From Planctomycetaceae bacterium (lineage in GTDB: Bacteria; Planctomycetota; Planctomycetia; Planctomycetales; Planctomycetaceae), in contig JANSXP010000001.1 in NCBI GenBank assembly GCA_024742875.1, positions 496,001-560,000 of the forward strand: a DNA stretch of 64,000 nucleotides, written 5' to 3'. Below the pieces are notes generated by a model. That model was given only the letters and a program-made list of their open reading frames with translations, had not been told where the DNA came from and ran no database searches. This document shows positions 19,335 through 27,999 of the stretch, in pieces; within the stretch, counting starts at the first letter, position 1; every line of letters begins with the position of its first letter. The translations under genes were made by a program, and so were the position numbers.

Positions 19335-19678
19335 GGATTGGTTTCCTTGTGCAATAATGGCGGTTCTGTCTAACATCCGAACGGCAGAAGCAGGGACAGG
19401 ATGTTAGCAACTGATCGGAAATTGTGACCGTCTGCCGCGACTTAGCACGGCAACTCGGAGTCCAGCGCGGCATTTGCCGGACAGGACGCTTTCACCGCAG
19501 GCATCCTTACACAGGGTCGTGCGTATTTTCCGCGCGCACGGGCCGCAGCACGTGGGCAACCGTTTGTGACGCATGCCACATAATGGGCGGATGGCTCGGC
19601 AGGATGGGCCGTCTCAGCGTGTGGCGACACGCCCGTTCGCACCACGGCCGCATAACCCGGGCCACTGGACATCCGTCG
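19335..19678. other. Intergenic stretch of 344 bases, no gene supported
   Basis: This gap separates the nitroreductase start from the acyl-CoA dehydrogenase stop. A minus-strand open frame of 76 codons (19442-19672) is rich in Cys, Arg and Ala but has no recognisable motif or good ribosome binding site. No tRNA-like fold or strong terminator was seen. It should hold the nitroreductase promoter. Confidence 0.4.
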
Positions 19679-21766
19679 TTAAATGAAGCGATCGATGAAT
19701 CGCGGATCGAGGGGGATGTCGGACACTTCCATGTCGCCGATGAGGTCTCGGTGCAGCTGCGAATTGCGATCCATCATCCGCCGGCCGATCTGTGCCCAAG
19801 CCGCCTGTAGTTTGGGTGATGTTTCACGGCCCGTCATCCGAATCGTGGCCTCCAGATCGAGCGCTTCGGCCACCAGCCGGTATTCGTGCTGATCTGGTTT
19901 CAAAGACAGCGCGAAACACAGGGACGCCAGGCTGTGGCACAGTTTGTCAAACACGCCCCCTTCATCGCCCAGCAGGAACGACTGGTCCATGAACGACGTC
20001 TGGTAGCGGGCGATAATCGTCAGGATGTCCCGGCCCAGCACACGATTGCGTTTGAAGGCGCGTCGGACAAGACGACGTTTGGCGGGAAACAGGTCCGAGA
20101 TACCGGACAGGTCACCGTGCGATGGCAGCAGCGAACCGATGACTGTTTTTGCGGTGAACCAGCCGAACTTTGCCATTTCGGTCAGCCCCCAGCCACCGCT
20201 CGCCTGAGCCACGCCGATGGGCTGCAGGTATTTACTGCGAATGGCCCGCGTCATGGCATTGGGTGCGCCCACATCCGCCAGGACCGGATTGGGACCTTCG
20301 TACACGGTGGCGATGGTGAACTCGTGCATGTTCTCGCCGATGTAATTCTCAATCAGATGCGCGGGACGAATGGCCGTGCTGGAACCAATGCGAGCTTCCA
20401 GTCGGGCATACTTGCGGCGTTCGTCCGTGTGGACGGAGCGACCACCCTGGATCTGATAGCAGTTGATGGCCGTCTGCAGCAGCGCCTTGGTGGCGTAGAC
20501 TTTGGCGATCATGCCCTGCGTTTCGTCGCGCACACCATTGGCCGCCAGCCGAAAACAGAGGTCCCCCAGCGTCCGTCCGGCCAGTCCCTGTGCCGTGGCG
20601 CGGCCGATCCACGTTTGGATGCGGGGCGCGCTGCCGATGGGTTTGCCAAACGTACTGCGAAACGACGTCCAGCCGCCGCCGTTCGGTTCTCCGGCCGCCG
20701 CGTTCAGCACGGGACTTTGGGGATCGTCTCGCTGCAGCTCCGGATCGAGGATAATCTGAGCCAGCAGTTTAAACGTCTTTGCCGCGCTGTTGACGCCAAT
20801 GCCGCCGCGACCTTTCGCCAGTGAGCTGAATGCCTGAGCCAGACCTTTTCCGGGAGGTCCCAGCAGGTTGCTTTGCGGCACCGGGCAGTCGGTCAGGCGA
20901 AAGCGGGCGTTCCACAGATAGTCGAATGCCGTAAGGTCATTTCGTTTCATGCGGAACGTGTCGGTGTCCGTGCGGGGCACTTCGTAGATGAGCATGCCCG
21001 AATCACGACCAGGCTTCAGATCGTGGCCCACGAGTTTCACAATCAGCACGCAGATGCCGCCGTAGATCACGTTGGTGATGGGCCACTTGACGCCGTTCAC
21101 AATGTACTGACCGTCCTCGAGGCGAGCTGTCATCGACAGCTTGCTGGGATCAGCTCCGACGCCCGGCTCCGTGAGCGCGAACGAGCCCAGCAATTCTCCG
21201 GCCGCCATTTTGGGCAGGTAATACTGCTTTTGTTCTTCGGTGCCGAAATCCAGAATGGGCGTCACGGGGCCCAGAAAGTTGTGGACTTCAAACATAACCG
21301 CCAGGTCCGGATGCACGAACGTCAGGGCCCGCAGCAGAGGGCCCAGGTCACCCAGTCGGGCGCCGCTGCCGCCGTACTGTTCCGGAATGGCGAGGCCGAA
21401 AAAACCACGCTCGGCCAGTCCCCTGATGACGTTCTTTTCAAACAGCATGCACTTGTTGTTCAGCAGCGTGCCCGCCTTTTTGCGCTGCAGCAGAAAGTCG
21501 ACGGAATCGCCCATGACTTTGGCCACTTTGGGCGAGGGCGAAAATCGTCCCGCGTCAAACTCCCGCGCCCGACCGGTGCCAAACAGCGAGGCAATGGTGG
21601 GCGCTTCGCCGCTGAACTGCGTTTCGGCCGACTGGTCAGCGTCGTCGAGGGTCGTCAGGGCGGCAATTTCTTCGGCCGACTTGCCGGCCTGCTGCAGAAT
21701 CAGGGCCACTGCTTCATCATCTGTGCGGCGATCCCGACTGGGGGGCGTCAGTGTGGTGTTGCTCAT
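19679..21766 (-). CDS. Acyl-CoA dehydrogenase, large form
   Basis: 695 residues from ATG 21766. The central part has the FAD-family signature FALTEPGVGADPSKLSM and the substrate-domain YIVNGVKWPITN, followed by the C-terminal helical flavin domain with YQIQGGRSVHTDERR. Ordinary acyl-CoA dehydrogenases have about 380 residues; the extra N-terminal and C-terminal helical parts resemble long bacterial forms. It introduces an alpha-beta double bond into acyl-CoA with electron transfer to ETF. As the last gene of the ten-gene minus-strand cluster, 90 bases after the PrpD-like gene, it probably oxidises a branched-chain or short acyl-CoA made by the E1/E2 complex. Confidence 0.9.
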   Translation of the reverse strand: MSNTTLTPPSRDRRTDDEAVALILQQAGKSAEEIAALTTLDDADQSAETQFSGEAPTIASLFGTGRAREFDAGRFSPSPKVAKVMGDSVDFLLQRKKAGTLLNNKCMLFEKNVIRGLAERGFFGLAIPEQYGGSGARLGDLGPLLRALTFVHPDLAVMFEVHNFLGPVTPILDFGTEEQKQYYLPKMAAGELLGSFALTEPGVGADPSKLSMTARLEDGQYIVNGVKWPITNVIYGGICVLIVKLVGHDLKPGRDSGMLIYEVPRTDTDTFRMKRNDLTAFDYLWNARFRLTDCPVPQSNLLGPPGKGLAQAFSSLAKGRGGIGVNSAAKTFKLLAQIILDPELQRDDPQSPVLNAAAGEPNGGGWTSFRSTFGKPIGSAPRIQTWIGRATAQGLAGRTLGDLCFRLAANGVRDETQGMIAKVYATKALLQTAINCYQIQGGRSVHTDERRKYARLEARIGSSTAIRPAHLIENYIGENMHEFTIATVYEGPNPVLADVGAPNAMTRAIRSKYLQPIGVAQASGGWGLTEMAKFGWFTAKTVIGSLLPSHGDLSGISDLFPAKRRLVRRAFKRNRVLGRDILTIIARYQTSFMDQSFLLGDEGGVFDKLCHSLASLCFALSLKPDQHEYRLVAEALDLEATIRMTGRETSPKLQAAWAQIGRRMMDRNSQLHRDLIGDMEVSDIPLDPRFIDRFI

Positions 21767-21856
21767 GTCTGGCTTTCTGTGAATGCGACCAGTGGAGTGC
21801 AATGTGTCTCGAGATGCGGGCGGTGTGAACGGGTGAGTCGGACGAGCCTCGTGTTG

Positions 21857-23338
21857 TCAGGTGTCAGCCTCGTGGTGCCACAGTTCGACAAACTCGTGAA
21901 CCGGCATGTCGTCGAAACAGGTGGGTTCGGTCATCCAGCGACTCAGGTTGTCGCACTGCCCAGACGGCAGATGACGGGCCACGTTCCGGGAAAATTTCTG
22001 CTCGATCACAGACCTCGCCTCGTCACGGCGGCGACAATGACCGAGCGGATACTCGACTTCTATGCGTGGGGTGGAGGATCCATCCTGAAAGTGAACCTGC
22101 ACGGCATTCGCAATGGAGCGGCGATCAGGATCCAGGTAGTCGCGTGAGAAGGCTTCGTTTTCTGTGACGTGCATTCGGTCGCGGAGCTGATCGACGCGTG
22201 GATCTGCCGCGATATCGTCTTCATAGTCAGCGGCCGTCAGATCACCTTTCAGCAGCGCAATGGCCACCATGTACTGCAGGCAGTGATCTCGATCCGCGGG
22301 GTTATGCAGTGGTCCGCTTTTGCTGATAATTCGTATGGCCGACTCCTGAGTGTGCAGCTCGATGCGGTCGATCTGGTCCAGACGATTGACAATCATCGGA
22401 TGCAGCTGCACGGCCGCTTCCACGGCTGTCTTCGCGTGAAACTCGGCCGGATAAGAAACTTTGAACAGAATGTTGTCCATAACGTAGCTGTCCAGCGGCC
22501 GCGCCAGGGTGATATCAGCGGAGCCAAACAGCGTGTCCTGGAAGCCCCAGCGGGGTGCCGACAGCACCGTGCGATATTCCATCTCACCGCGTGCGGCCAT
22601 CATTGCCAGCCACAGCCCGCGGCGGGTCGCATCTCCGGCCGCCCAGCTCTTACGGGAGCCTGTGTTGGGTGCATGGCGATAGGTCCGCAGGGCGCCGCCA
22701 TCGGCAAACGCGTTGGTCACCGCACTGATGACGTGCTGCCGCTGACCGCTGAGCATGGCGGACGTGACTGCGGCGGTGGCCACACGGACCAGCAGCACAT
22801 GATCCAGTCCGACACGATTGAACGCGTTGTCGAGTGCCAGCACGCCCTGAACTTCGTAGGCGCGCACAAACATCTCCAGCAACTGACGAAATGTCACAGG
22901 GCGGGGCACGATGCCGGCGCCCGCTGCGGCCTGTCTGCTGTGTTGCCGCGACAGCCAGGCAGCGGCTGGCAGAAGTCCGCCCAGGTTGTCGGACGGATGG
23001 CCCCATTCGGCCGCCAGCCAGGTGTCGTTGAAATCCAGCCACCGCACCATAGCGCCCACATTGAAGGCGGCCTGCAGGGGATCCAGTCGCCAGTTGGTGC
23101 CCGGCACCAGGCAGCCGTCCGCCATGGCGGCTCCGGGTACGATCGGTCCCAGAACGCGGCGACACTTCGGATCCGTGAGCGCCAGCATCCCGCACCCCAG
23201 CGCGTCCAGCAGGCACAGGCGGGCCGTCGCGAGGCTCTCGTCAGAAAATGCCTGGTCGGCCCGTACATACTCTGCGATGTCGGTGATGACAGCGTCCACG
23301 GGAAGCTGCGTGTTGTTGTCAGCAATGTTGGCAGTCAT
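21857..23338 (-). CDS. MmgE/PrpD-family protein, probable 2-methylcitrate dehydratase
   Basis: The 493-residue protein follows the MmgE/PrpD fold: a long N-terminal helical domain with DALGCGMLAL near residue 49, the WLDFNDTWLAAEWGHPSDN motif near 120-140, and the later FKVSYPAEFHAKTAVEAA region. PrpD dehydrates 2-methylcitrate in the methylcitrate cycle without an iron-sulfur cluster. The two genes upstream encode PrpC-like and PrpB-like enzymes, so the three would convert propionyl-CoA and oxaloacetate to pyruvate and succinate, given an aconitase elsewhere. The reaction is inferred from family and context. Confidence 0.9.
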   Translation of the reverse strand: MTANIADNNTQLPVDAVITDIAEYVRADQAFSDESLATARLCLLDALGCGMLALTDPKCRRVLGPIVPGAAMADGCLVPGTNWRLDPLQAAFNVGAMVRWLDFNDTWLAAEWGHPSDNLGGLLPAAAWLSRQHSRQAAAGAGIVPRPVTFRQLLEMFVRAYEVQGVLALDNAFNRVGLDHVLLVRVATAAVTSAMLSGQRQHVISAVTNAFADGGALRTYRHAPNTGSRKSWAAGDATRRGLWLAMMAARGEMEYRTVLSAPRWGFQDTLFGSADITLARPLDSYVMDNILFKVSYPAEFHAKTAVEAAVQLHPMIVNRLDQIDRIELHTQESAIRIISKSGPLHNPADRDHCLQYMVAIALLKGDLTAADYEDDIAADPRVDQLRDRMHVTENEAFSRDYLDPDRRSIANAVQVHFQDGSSTPRIEVEYPLGHCRRRDEARSVIEQKFSRNVARHLPSGQCDNLSRWMTEPTCFDDMPVHEFVELWHHEADT

Positions 23339-23401
23339 GAATCTGTTGGAAGGAGCCGCGGGTCGTTGATGAATTGGTTGGGGCGGTGCCCCTGGAGCGT
23401 G

Positions 23402-24517
23402 TTAGCGAAGTTCGACGGGCGTGTAGTCGCGCGGCTCAGGACCGATGTACTCGGAGCCAGGGCGAATCAATCGGTTGTCCGCTCGCTGCTCGATGATGTG
23501 GGCCGCCCAGCCGGACGTGCGACTGATGACGAAAATTGGCGTGAACATGGCCGTGGGAATTCCCAGGAAGTGGTACAGCGAGGCCGCATAGAAATCGAGA
23601 TTGGGGAACAGGCGTTTCTCGCGTCGCATGACGGCTTCGATCCGCTCCGAAACCGCATACAGACGGCCGTCCGTGCCGGCACTCAGTCGGTGAGCCCACT
23701 GCTGAATGATGTCGCTGCGGGGATCGTTGATGCGGTACACCCGATGTCCAAAACCCATGATTTTCGATTTCGCCGCCAGCATCCGCAGCACGCCCTGCTC
23801 AGCCGCGTCGGGATCAGCAAACCGGTCGATGAGGTCCATCGCGGCTTCATTCGCACCGCCGTGCAGCGGGCCGCGCAGCGTGCCAATGGCGCTGGTAATG
23901 GCCGAATAGAAATCCGACAGTGTCGACGACGTTATGCGACCCGCAAATGTGGACGCGTTGAATTCGTGCTCGGCATACAGCATCAGCGATACGTCCAGCG
24001 CCCGCTCGTGTTCGGCGGTGGGGGGCGTGCCGTGCAGCAGGCTTAAAAAATGGGCGGCCGTGCTGGCCGCATCTGATTCCACCGAGATGCGCTGTCCGGA
24101 TGTGTGGAAATGGTGCCAGTACATCAGCATGGCGGGAAAAGCGGCGATCAGTCGATCGGCCACATCGTGCTGACTGCGAACGTTGTCCTCTTCCGGTTCC
24201 AGAGTTCCCAGCATACTGCAGCCGGTTCGCAGTACGTCCATCGGGTGCGCAGTGGCCGGCAGACGTTCGAGGACGTCTTTCAGTTCCTGGGGCAGGCTCC
24301 GCAGGGACTGCAGTCGAGCGCGGTAGGCCGACAGCTCTGCCGCGGTGGGCAGTGTTCCGTACATCAGCAGCCAGGCGACTTCCTCAAAAGAGGAATGCGC
24401 ACACAAATCGGCAATCGCATAACCGCGATAGGTGAGCCCCACACCCTGCTGTCCTACAGTACACAGGGCCGTCTGTCCGGCAATCACTCCGGCGAGTCCT
24501 CGAGTATCTGTTGTCAT
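23402..24517 (-). CDS. Citrate synthase family, probable 2-methylcitrate synthase
   Basis: 371 residues using the second of two adjacent ATG codons, which sits five bases after GGAGG. It has the short type-I-like citrate synthase form with GVGLTYRGYAIADL near the N-terminus and the active-site stretches LHGGANEAA and MGFGHRVY in the middle, followed by a catalytic-Asp-type region (NLDFYAASLYHFLGIP). Neighbouring PrpB- and PrpD-like genes argue for propionyl-CoA as substrate rather than acetyl-CoA, but sequence alone does not exclude citrate synthesis. Confidence 0.9.
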   Translation of the reverse strand: MTTDTRGLAGVIAGQTALCTVGQQGVGLTYRGYAIADLCAHSSFEEVAWLLMYGTLPTAAELSAYRARLQSLRSLPQELKDVLERLPATAHPMDVLRTGCSMLGTLEPEEDNVRSQHDVADRLIAAFPAMLMYWHHFHTSGQRISVESDAASTAAHFLSLLHGTPPTAEHERALDVSLMLYAEHEFNASTFAGRITSSTLSDFYSAITSAIGTLRGPLHGGANEAAMDLIDRFADPDAAEQGVLRMLAAKSKIMGFGHRVYRINDPRSDIIQQWAHRLSAGTDGRLYAVSERIEAVMRREKRLFPNLDFYAASLYHFLGIPTAMFTPIFVISRTSGWAAHIIEQRADNRLIRPGSEYIGPEPRDYTPVELR

Positions 24518-24558
24518 CATGGCCTCCCACAGATCGAACGAAACACAGGGTGGTGGAT

Positions 24559-25458
24559 TCAGTTTCCGTCTGACGGCTGTCTGGCTTCGGCCAGCAGCTG
24601 ATCGATACGCTGTTCCTGCTGCTCGTAGTTGAGCACCTCGTACAGTTGTTCACGGGTTTGCATCTGCCCCAGCATCGCCTGCTGTGAGCCGTCGGACAAA
24701 ATGGCCCGGTAAACACTTTCCGCCGCCTGGCTCATGGCACGAAACGCCGACAGCGGATACAGCGCCAGACTGACGCCAGCGTCCTGAAGCTGCGGGCGAG
24801 GCATCAAAGGCGTGACGCCAAACTCCGTGATGTTGGCCAGTACGGGCACGCTCACAGTGCTGCAAAAGGTGCGATATTCCTCGCGGTTCTGCATGGCTTC
24901 GGCAAAGATCATGTCGGCTCCCGCCTCGACGTACTGCTGTGCGCGGGCGATGGCGGCGTCCAGCCCTTCCACGCTGTAGGCGTCGGTTCGTGCCATGATG
25001 ACGAACGTCGTATCACGGCGACCCTCGACGGCGGCGGCGATTCGGTCGCGGGCGGCGTTCGCCGACACAAGCTGCTTGCCCGCGCGATGTCCGCAGCGTT
25101 TGCGGGGGATCTGATCTTCCAGATGGCAGCCAGCTGCTTTGACATCGCTCAGCTGACGAATGGTCTCCCCAATGCCGCCCGGTTCATCCTCCCAGCCGGT
25201 GTCCGCATCCACCAGCAGGGGCAGAGGCACGGCGGACGTGATCCGTCGCGCCGTCTCGACCACGTCGGCCCGACTGGTGAGTCCCAGATCCGGCAGGCCG
25301 AAGTCCGCGTTGGCCACGCCGGCACCAGACAGATACAGGGCCGTGAAGCCTGCACGCTGAGCCAGCAGAGCGCAGTACGCGTTGATGGTGCCGGCGATCG
25401 GCAGAGGCTGACTGCCGACCGACAAGTCGCGCAGCTGTGTTCCAGGAGTGGCCGTCAT
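24559..25458 (-). CDS. Isocitrate lyase/PEP mutase superfamily, probable 2-methylisocitrate lyase
   Basis: The 299-residue product is a PrpB-type TIM barrel: GAGVANADFGLPDLG near residue 45, the metal-binding VDADTGW at about 92, LEDQIPRKRCGHRAGK near 115-130 containing the KRCGH active-site loop, and ARTDA. This length and loop fit 2-methylisocitrate lyase, which makes pyruvate and succinate. Its ATG overlaps the upstream hydratase stop by four bases. A broader role as lyase for another 2-hydroxy or 3-hydroxy acid from the carboxylase branch is possible. Confidence 0.9.
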   Translation of the reverse strand: MTATPGTQLRDLSVGSQPLPIAGTINAYCALLAQRAGFTALYLSGAGVANADFGLPDLGLTSRADVVETARRITSAVPLPLLVDADTGWEDEPGGIGETIRQLSDVKAAGCHLEDQIPRKRCGHRAGKQLVSANAARDRIAAAVEGRRDTTFVIMARTDAYSVEGLDAAIARAQQYVEAGADMIFAEAMQNREEYRTFCSTVSVPVLANITEFGVTPLMPRPQLQDAGVSLALYPLSAFRAMSQAAESVYRAILSDGSQQAMLGQMQTREQLYEVLNYEQQEQRIDQLLAEARQPSDGN

Positions 25459-26264
25459 GATGATGGCTCCGAATTCCTGGGGACCGTAGTCGCTGCCGGC
25501 ACCTGCCAGGCGGGCGGGCGTTTCTCAAAGAACGCGGCAAAACCTTCGTTCGCCTCTTCGGAGTCACGGGCTGCCAGATGACCGTCCAGCGCTCGCGAAA
25601 GCTGAGCACGAAAGTCGTCTCCGGTGAACTGATTGACAGCCTGCTTGGACAGACGCACAGCCTGGGGGCCCCCCAGCAACACCTGATCGGCCAGTTCGTC
25701 GGCACGCTCTAAGGTGGTGCCGCTGTCACACACTCGATTGATCAACCCTATGTGGGCAGCGCGATCGGCGTCAAAAATTTCTCCCAAAAGCAGCATTTCC
25801 CGCGCGGTGCGGCGCGGTACCTGAGTGCACAGCAGGCCCAGGACCAGGGCGGCCACCAGTCCGCGGTGAACTTCCGGGTAGCCGATTTTGGTACCCGCTT
25901 CGGCCAGCACAAAATCGCAGGCCGACATCAGTCCTGCACCACCCGCGATGGCGGCGCCCTGCACGGCTGCAATGGTGATCAGTCGCGTGTCATACACCGT
26001 GTGGAGCATTTCACCGACCAGCTGGGCCGACTGCTGAGCGTTGTCCGTATCGGCTGCTTCCTGCAGGTCGAGTCCAGCACAAAAAACGCTGCCCGCTCCT
26101 CGCAGGATCAGGACGCGATGGCTGTCGTCCTCTTCGAGCGCACGAACGGCATCACACAACTGCCGCAGCAGCGCACTGGACAGGGCGTTGCGTTTGTCGC
26201 CGCGATTGAGAGTCAGTCGGCAAACGCCTGGACGCAGAGTTTCTGTGAGGACAAGACTCGTCAT
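25455..26264 (-). CDS. Enoyl-CoA hydratase/isomerase family, 3-methylglutaconyl-CoA hydratase-like
   Basis: The 269-residue crotonase has the oxyanion-hole segment FCAGLDL and the second catalytic Glu in GYPEVHRGL. The first catalytic Glu of classical hydratases (GGGxEL) is absent: the segment reads AGGAGLMSACD, as in LiuC/AtuE-type enzymes acting on branched glutaconyl-CoA. Position between the AtuA pair and the lyase, and nearness to an acyl-CoA carboxylase, support hydration of a carboxylated branched enoyl-CoA, as in leucine or terpene breakdown. Both ends overlap neighbours by four bases. Confidence 0.88.
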   Translation of the reverse strand: MTSLVLTETLRPGVCRLTLNRGDKRNALSSALLRQLCDAVRALEEDDSHRVLILRGAGSVFCAGLDLQEAADTDNAQQSAQLVGEMLHTVYDTRLITIAAVQGAAIAGGAGLMSACDFVLAEAGTKIGYPEVHRGLVAALVLGLLCTQVPRRTAREMLLLGEIFDADRAAHIGLINRVCDSGTTLERADELADQVLLGGPQAVRLSKQAVNQFTGDDFRAQLSRALDGHLAARDSEEANEGFAAFFEKRPPAWQVPAATTVPRNSEPSS

Positions 26265-26614
26265 GCTGTGACCTCCGCTCGAGCCGGAGCGAGTTCGGTT
26301 TCCGTGATTTCCAGGGGCATCATCAGCAGCGCCTGCCCCAGCGCTTTTCCCTGGGCGTCGCTGGCCAGAGACTGGCTGCCTCCTTTGCCCAGCACGTTGT
26401 GCAGCACAAAATTGAGTGCCCCCAGATTGGGCAGTTCATACCGCACCACGTCTGTCACGGGCAGCGCCTCAAAATAGGCGTGCACACGCTCGGCCGTGAT
26501 GTGCTGCTGCAAAAACGCATAGCCAGCGTCTGTGTGTGCAATCAGGCCGATGTTGGCGTGCCGCCCTTTGTCGCCACTGCGGGCGTAAGCGATGTCTTTG
26601 AGTGTGTGGTTCAT
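26261..26614 (-). CDS. AtuA-like ferredoxin-fold domain as a separate small protein
   Basis: 117 residues from ATG 26614, which overlaps the stop of the AtuA main gene by four bases. The N-terminal IAYARSGDKGRHANIGLIA is the hallmark of the domain that ends many AtuA proteins, and GALNFVLHNVLGKGG is its second conserved piece. Here it is an independent gene, translationally coupled to the main AtuA part and to the hydratase downstream. It probably forms a complex with the AtuA protein. Biochemical activity of this family is unknown. Confidence 0.85.
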   Translation of the reverse strand: MNHTLKDIAYARSGDKGRHANIGLIAHTDAGYAFLQQHITAERVHAYFEALPVTDVVRYELPNLGALNFVLHNVLGKGGSQSLASDAQGKALGQALLMMPLEITETELAPARAEVTA

Positions 26615-27999
26615 GACAGCACCTCTATCTCCATAGACACACGATCCGCGGCCACCAGACACGGCCAGTAGGCGAATGTTTCAGACACACGCGGACGTCC
26701 GGCCGCGTAGCCGGTGGTGCCCTGGGGCCCGCTGCACACCAGTGACGTCCAGTCACGGGCGAACTGCGCGACGGGTGCCCGCTGGGCATCAGCGACGGAG
26801 ACCCGCAGCACGACTTCCGTCAGGTCATCGCGCTGCAAGTGGGGCAGGGGGACCGTACTGCCGCCGCCCAGACATTCAATACGGGATTCGTCGGGTGCCA
26901 GTCCCTGGGACTGCAGGCGATTGAGCACGGCGGCTCCTGCGCGGCGACCTTTTTCCGCCGCCCGTTCGCCAAAGATCACCAGGCTGCCTGAGCTTTGGAA
27001 GCCGGCCGGAAAAGTGGCACTGACTTTAAGAGTGGCCGGAGGGGACGATCCCCTGGCCCCGCGAACGGCCACCCGGTCCGGTCCGATTTGCGCGACCGAC
27101 AGCGAAAGAAAAGAGACGGTGCAGTCAGGGCTGAGATAACTGTCGGGATTTCCCAGTTCGTACAGCAACTGTTCCTTCACAGTGCGAACGTTGACTGCAC
27201 CGCCTGTTTCTTTCGGTTTGGTGACCACGCATCCGCCGCCCGCGTCAACCTCCACAATCGGGTAGCCGATCTGGCAGACGTCCTCAAGGTCCATCCACTG
27301 TGTGCTGATGCCGCCGGTCACATGCGTGCCACATTCGATCAGATGCCCGGCAATGGTCGCGCCGGCGAGGCGATCGTAGTCGTCATCTGCCCAGCCGAAT
27401 GCATACTGACATGGAGCCACCACCATGCTGGGATCGGCCACCCGTCCGGTGATGATCAGATCACAGTCCGCCTGCAGCGCCTCGACAATGGCGGCGGCCC
27501 CCACATAAGCACTGGCCGTGATCAGCTGCTGCGCGCGATCGCCCAGCTGTTCGCCCGTGTCCAGATTGCGAGACAGCTCACTGTGGGGCTCGGCCTGCAG
27601 CACACACAGCACATCGTCACCGGTCACCACGCCGATTTTTCTGCCCGGGCATCCGGCTTCCCGCAGGATCACCTGACAGGCCAGTGCACACTGGCGTGGT
27701 GCCAGACCACCCGCGTTGGCGATGACCTTCACCCGGCTGCCCTGATTCCAGAAGGGAGCGATGGATCGCACCACGTCCAGAAAATCGGCCGCGTAGCCAC
27801 GATCCGGCTGCCGCCGTTGCTGCTTGGCCAGAATCGACATCGAGACTTCCGCCAGATAATCCAGCGTCAAAAAATCGATGTCCGGCTCCTGTCGCAGCAA
27901 ATCGGCGGCCGCCTGGGAGTAGTCGCCCCAGAATGCCTGGACGTTGGCAATGCGGATGGTGTCCGATCGACCCGTGTTTTTAAGACTGGTGTCTGTCAT
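26611..27999 (-). CDS. AtuA family protein (acyclic terpene utilization, DUF1446)
   Basis: 462 residues. The N-terminal IANVQAFWGDYSQAAADLL, the early LTLDYLAEVSMSILA, and VIANAGGLAPRQCA identify the AtuA/DUF1446 family. AtuA is required for growth on citronellol-type terpenes in Pseudomonas, and family members accompany acyl-CoA carboxylases, but no reaction is established. This copy lacks the usual C-terminal ferredoxin-fold domain, which is encoded by the next gene. It overlaps the carboxylase stop by four bases, so the carboxylase, AtuA and hydratase are made as a unit. Confidence 0.9.
   Translation of the reverse strand: MTDTSLKNTGRSDTIRIANVQAFWGDYSQAAADLLRQEPDIDFLTLDYLAEVSMSILAKQQRRQPDRGYAADFLDVVRSIAPFWNQGSRVKVIANAGGLAPRQCALACQVILREAGCPGRKIGVVTGDDVLCVLQAEPHSELSRNLDTGEQLGDRAQQLITASAYVGAAAIVEALQADCDLIITGRVADPSMVVAPCQYAFGWADDDYDRLAGATIAGHLIECGTHVTGGISTQWMDLEDVCQIGYPIVEVDAGGGCVVTKPKETGGAVNVRTVKEQLLYELGNPDSYLSPDCTVSFLSLSVAQIGPDRVAVRGARGSSPPATLKVSATFPAGFQSSGSLVIFGERAAEKGRRAGAAVLNRLQSQGLAPDESRIECLGGGSTVPLPHLQRDDLTEVVLRVSVADAQRAPVAQFARDWTSLVCSGPQGTTGYAAGRPRVSETFAYWPCLVAADRVSMEIEVLS

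Noticed and set aside
19442-19672. Cys-rich 76-codon minus-strand open frame in the largest gap
   Set aside because: No motif, no ribosome binding site, and an Arg/Ala/Pro composition typical of chance frames in GC-rich DNA. It is mentioned only because the gap holds no other gene.
22169-24046. Long plus-strand open frame of 625 codons antisense to the PrpD- and PrpC-like genes
   Set aside because: It mirrors two well-supported genes, has no family motif, and its Gln/His/Arg-rich composition is that of a complementary-strand shadow in GC-rich coding DNA.
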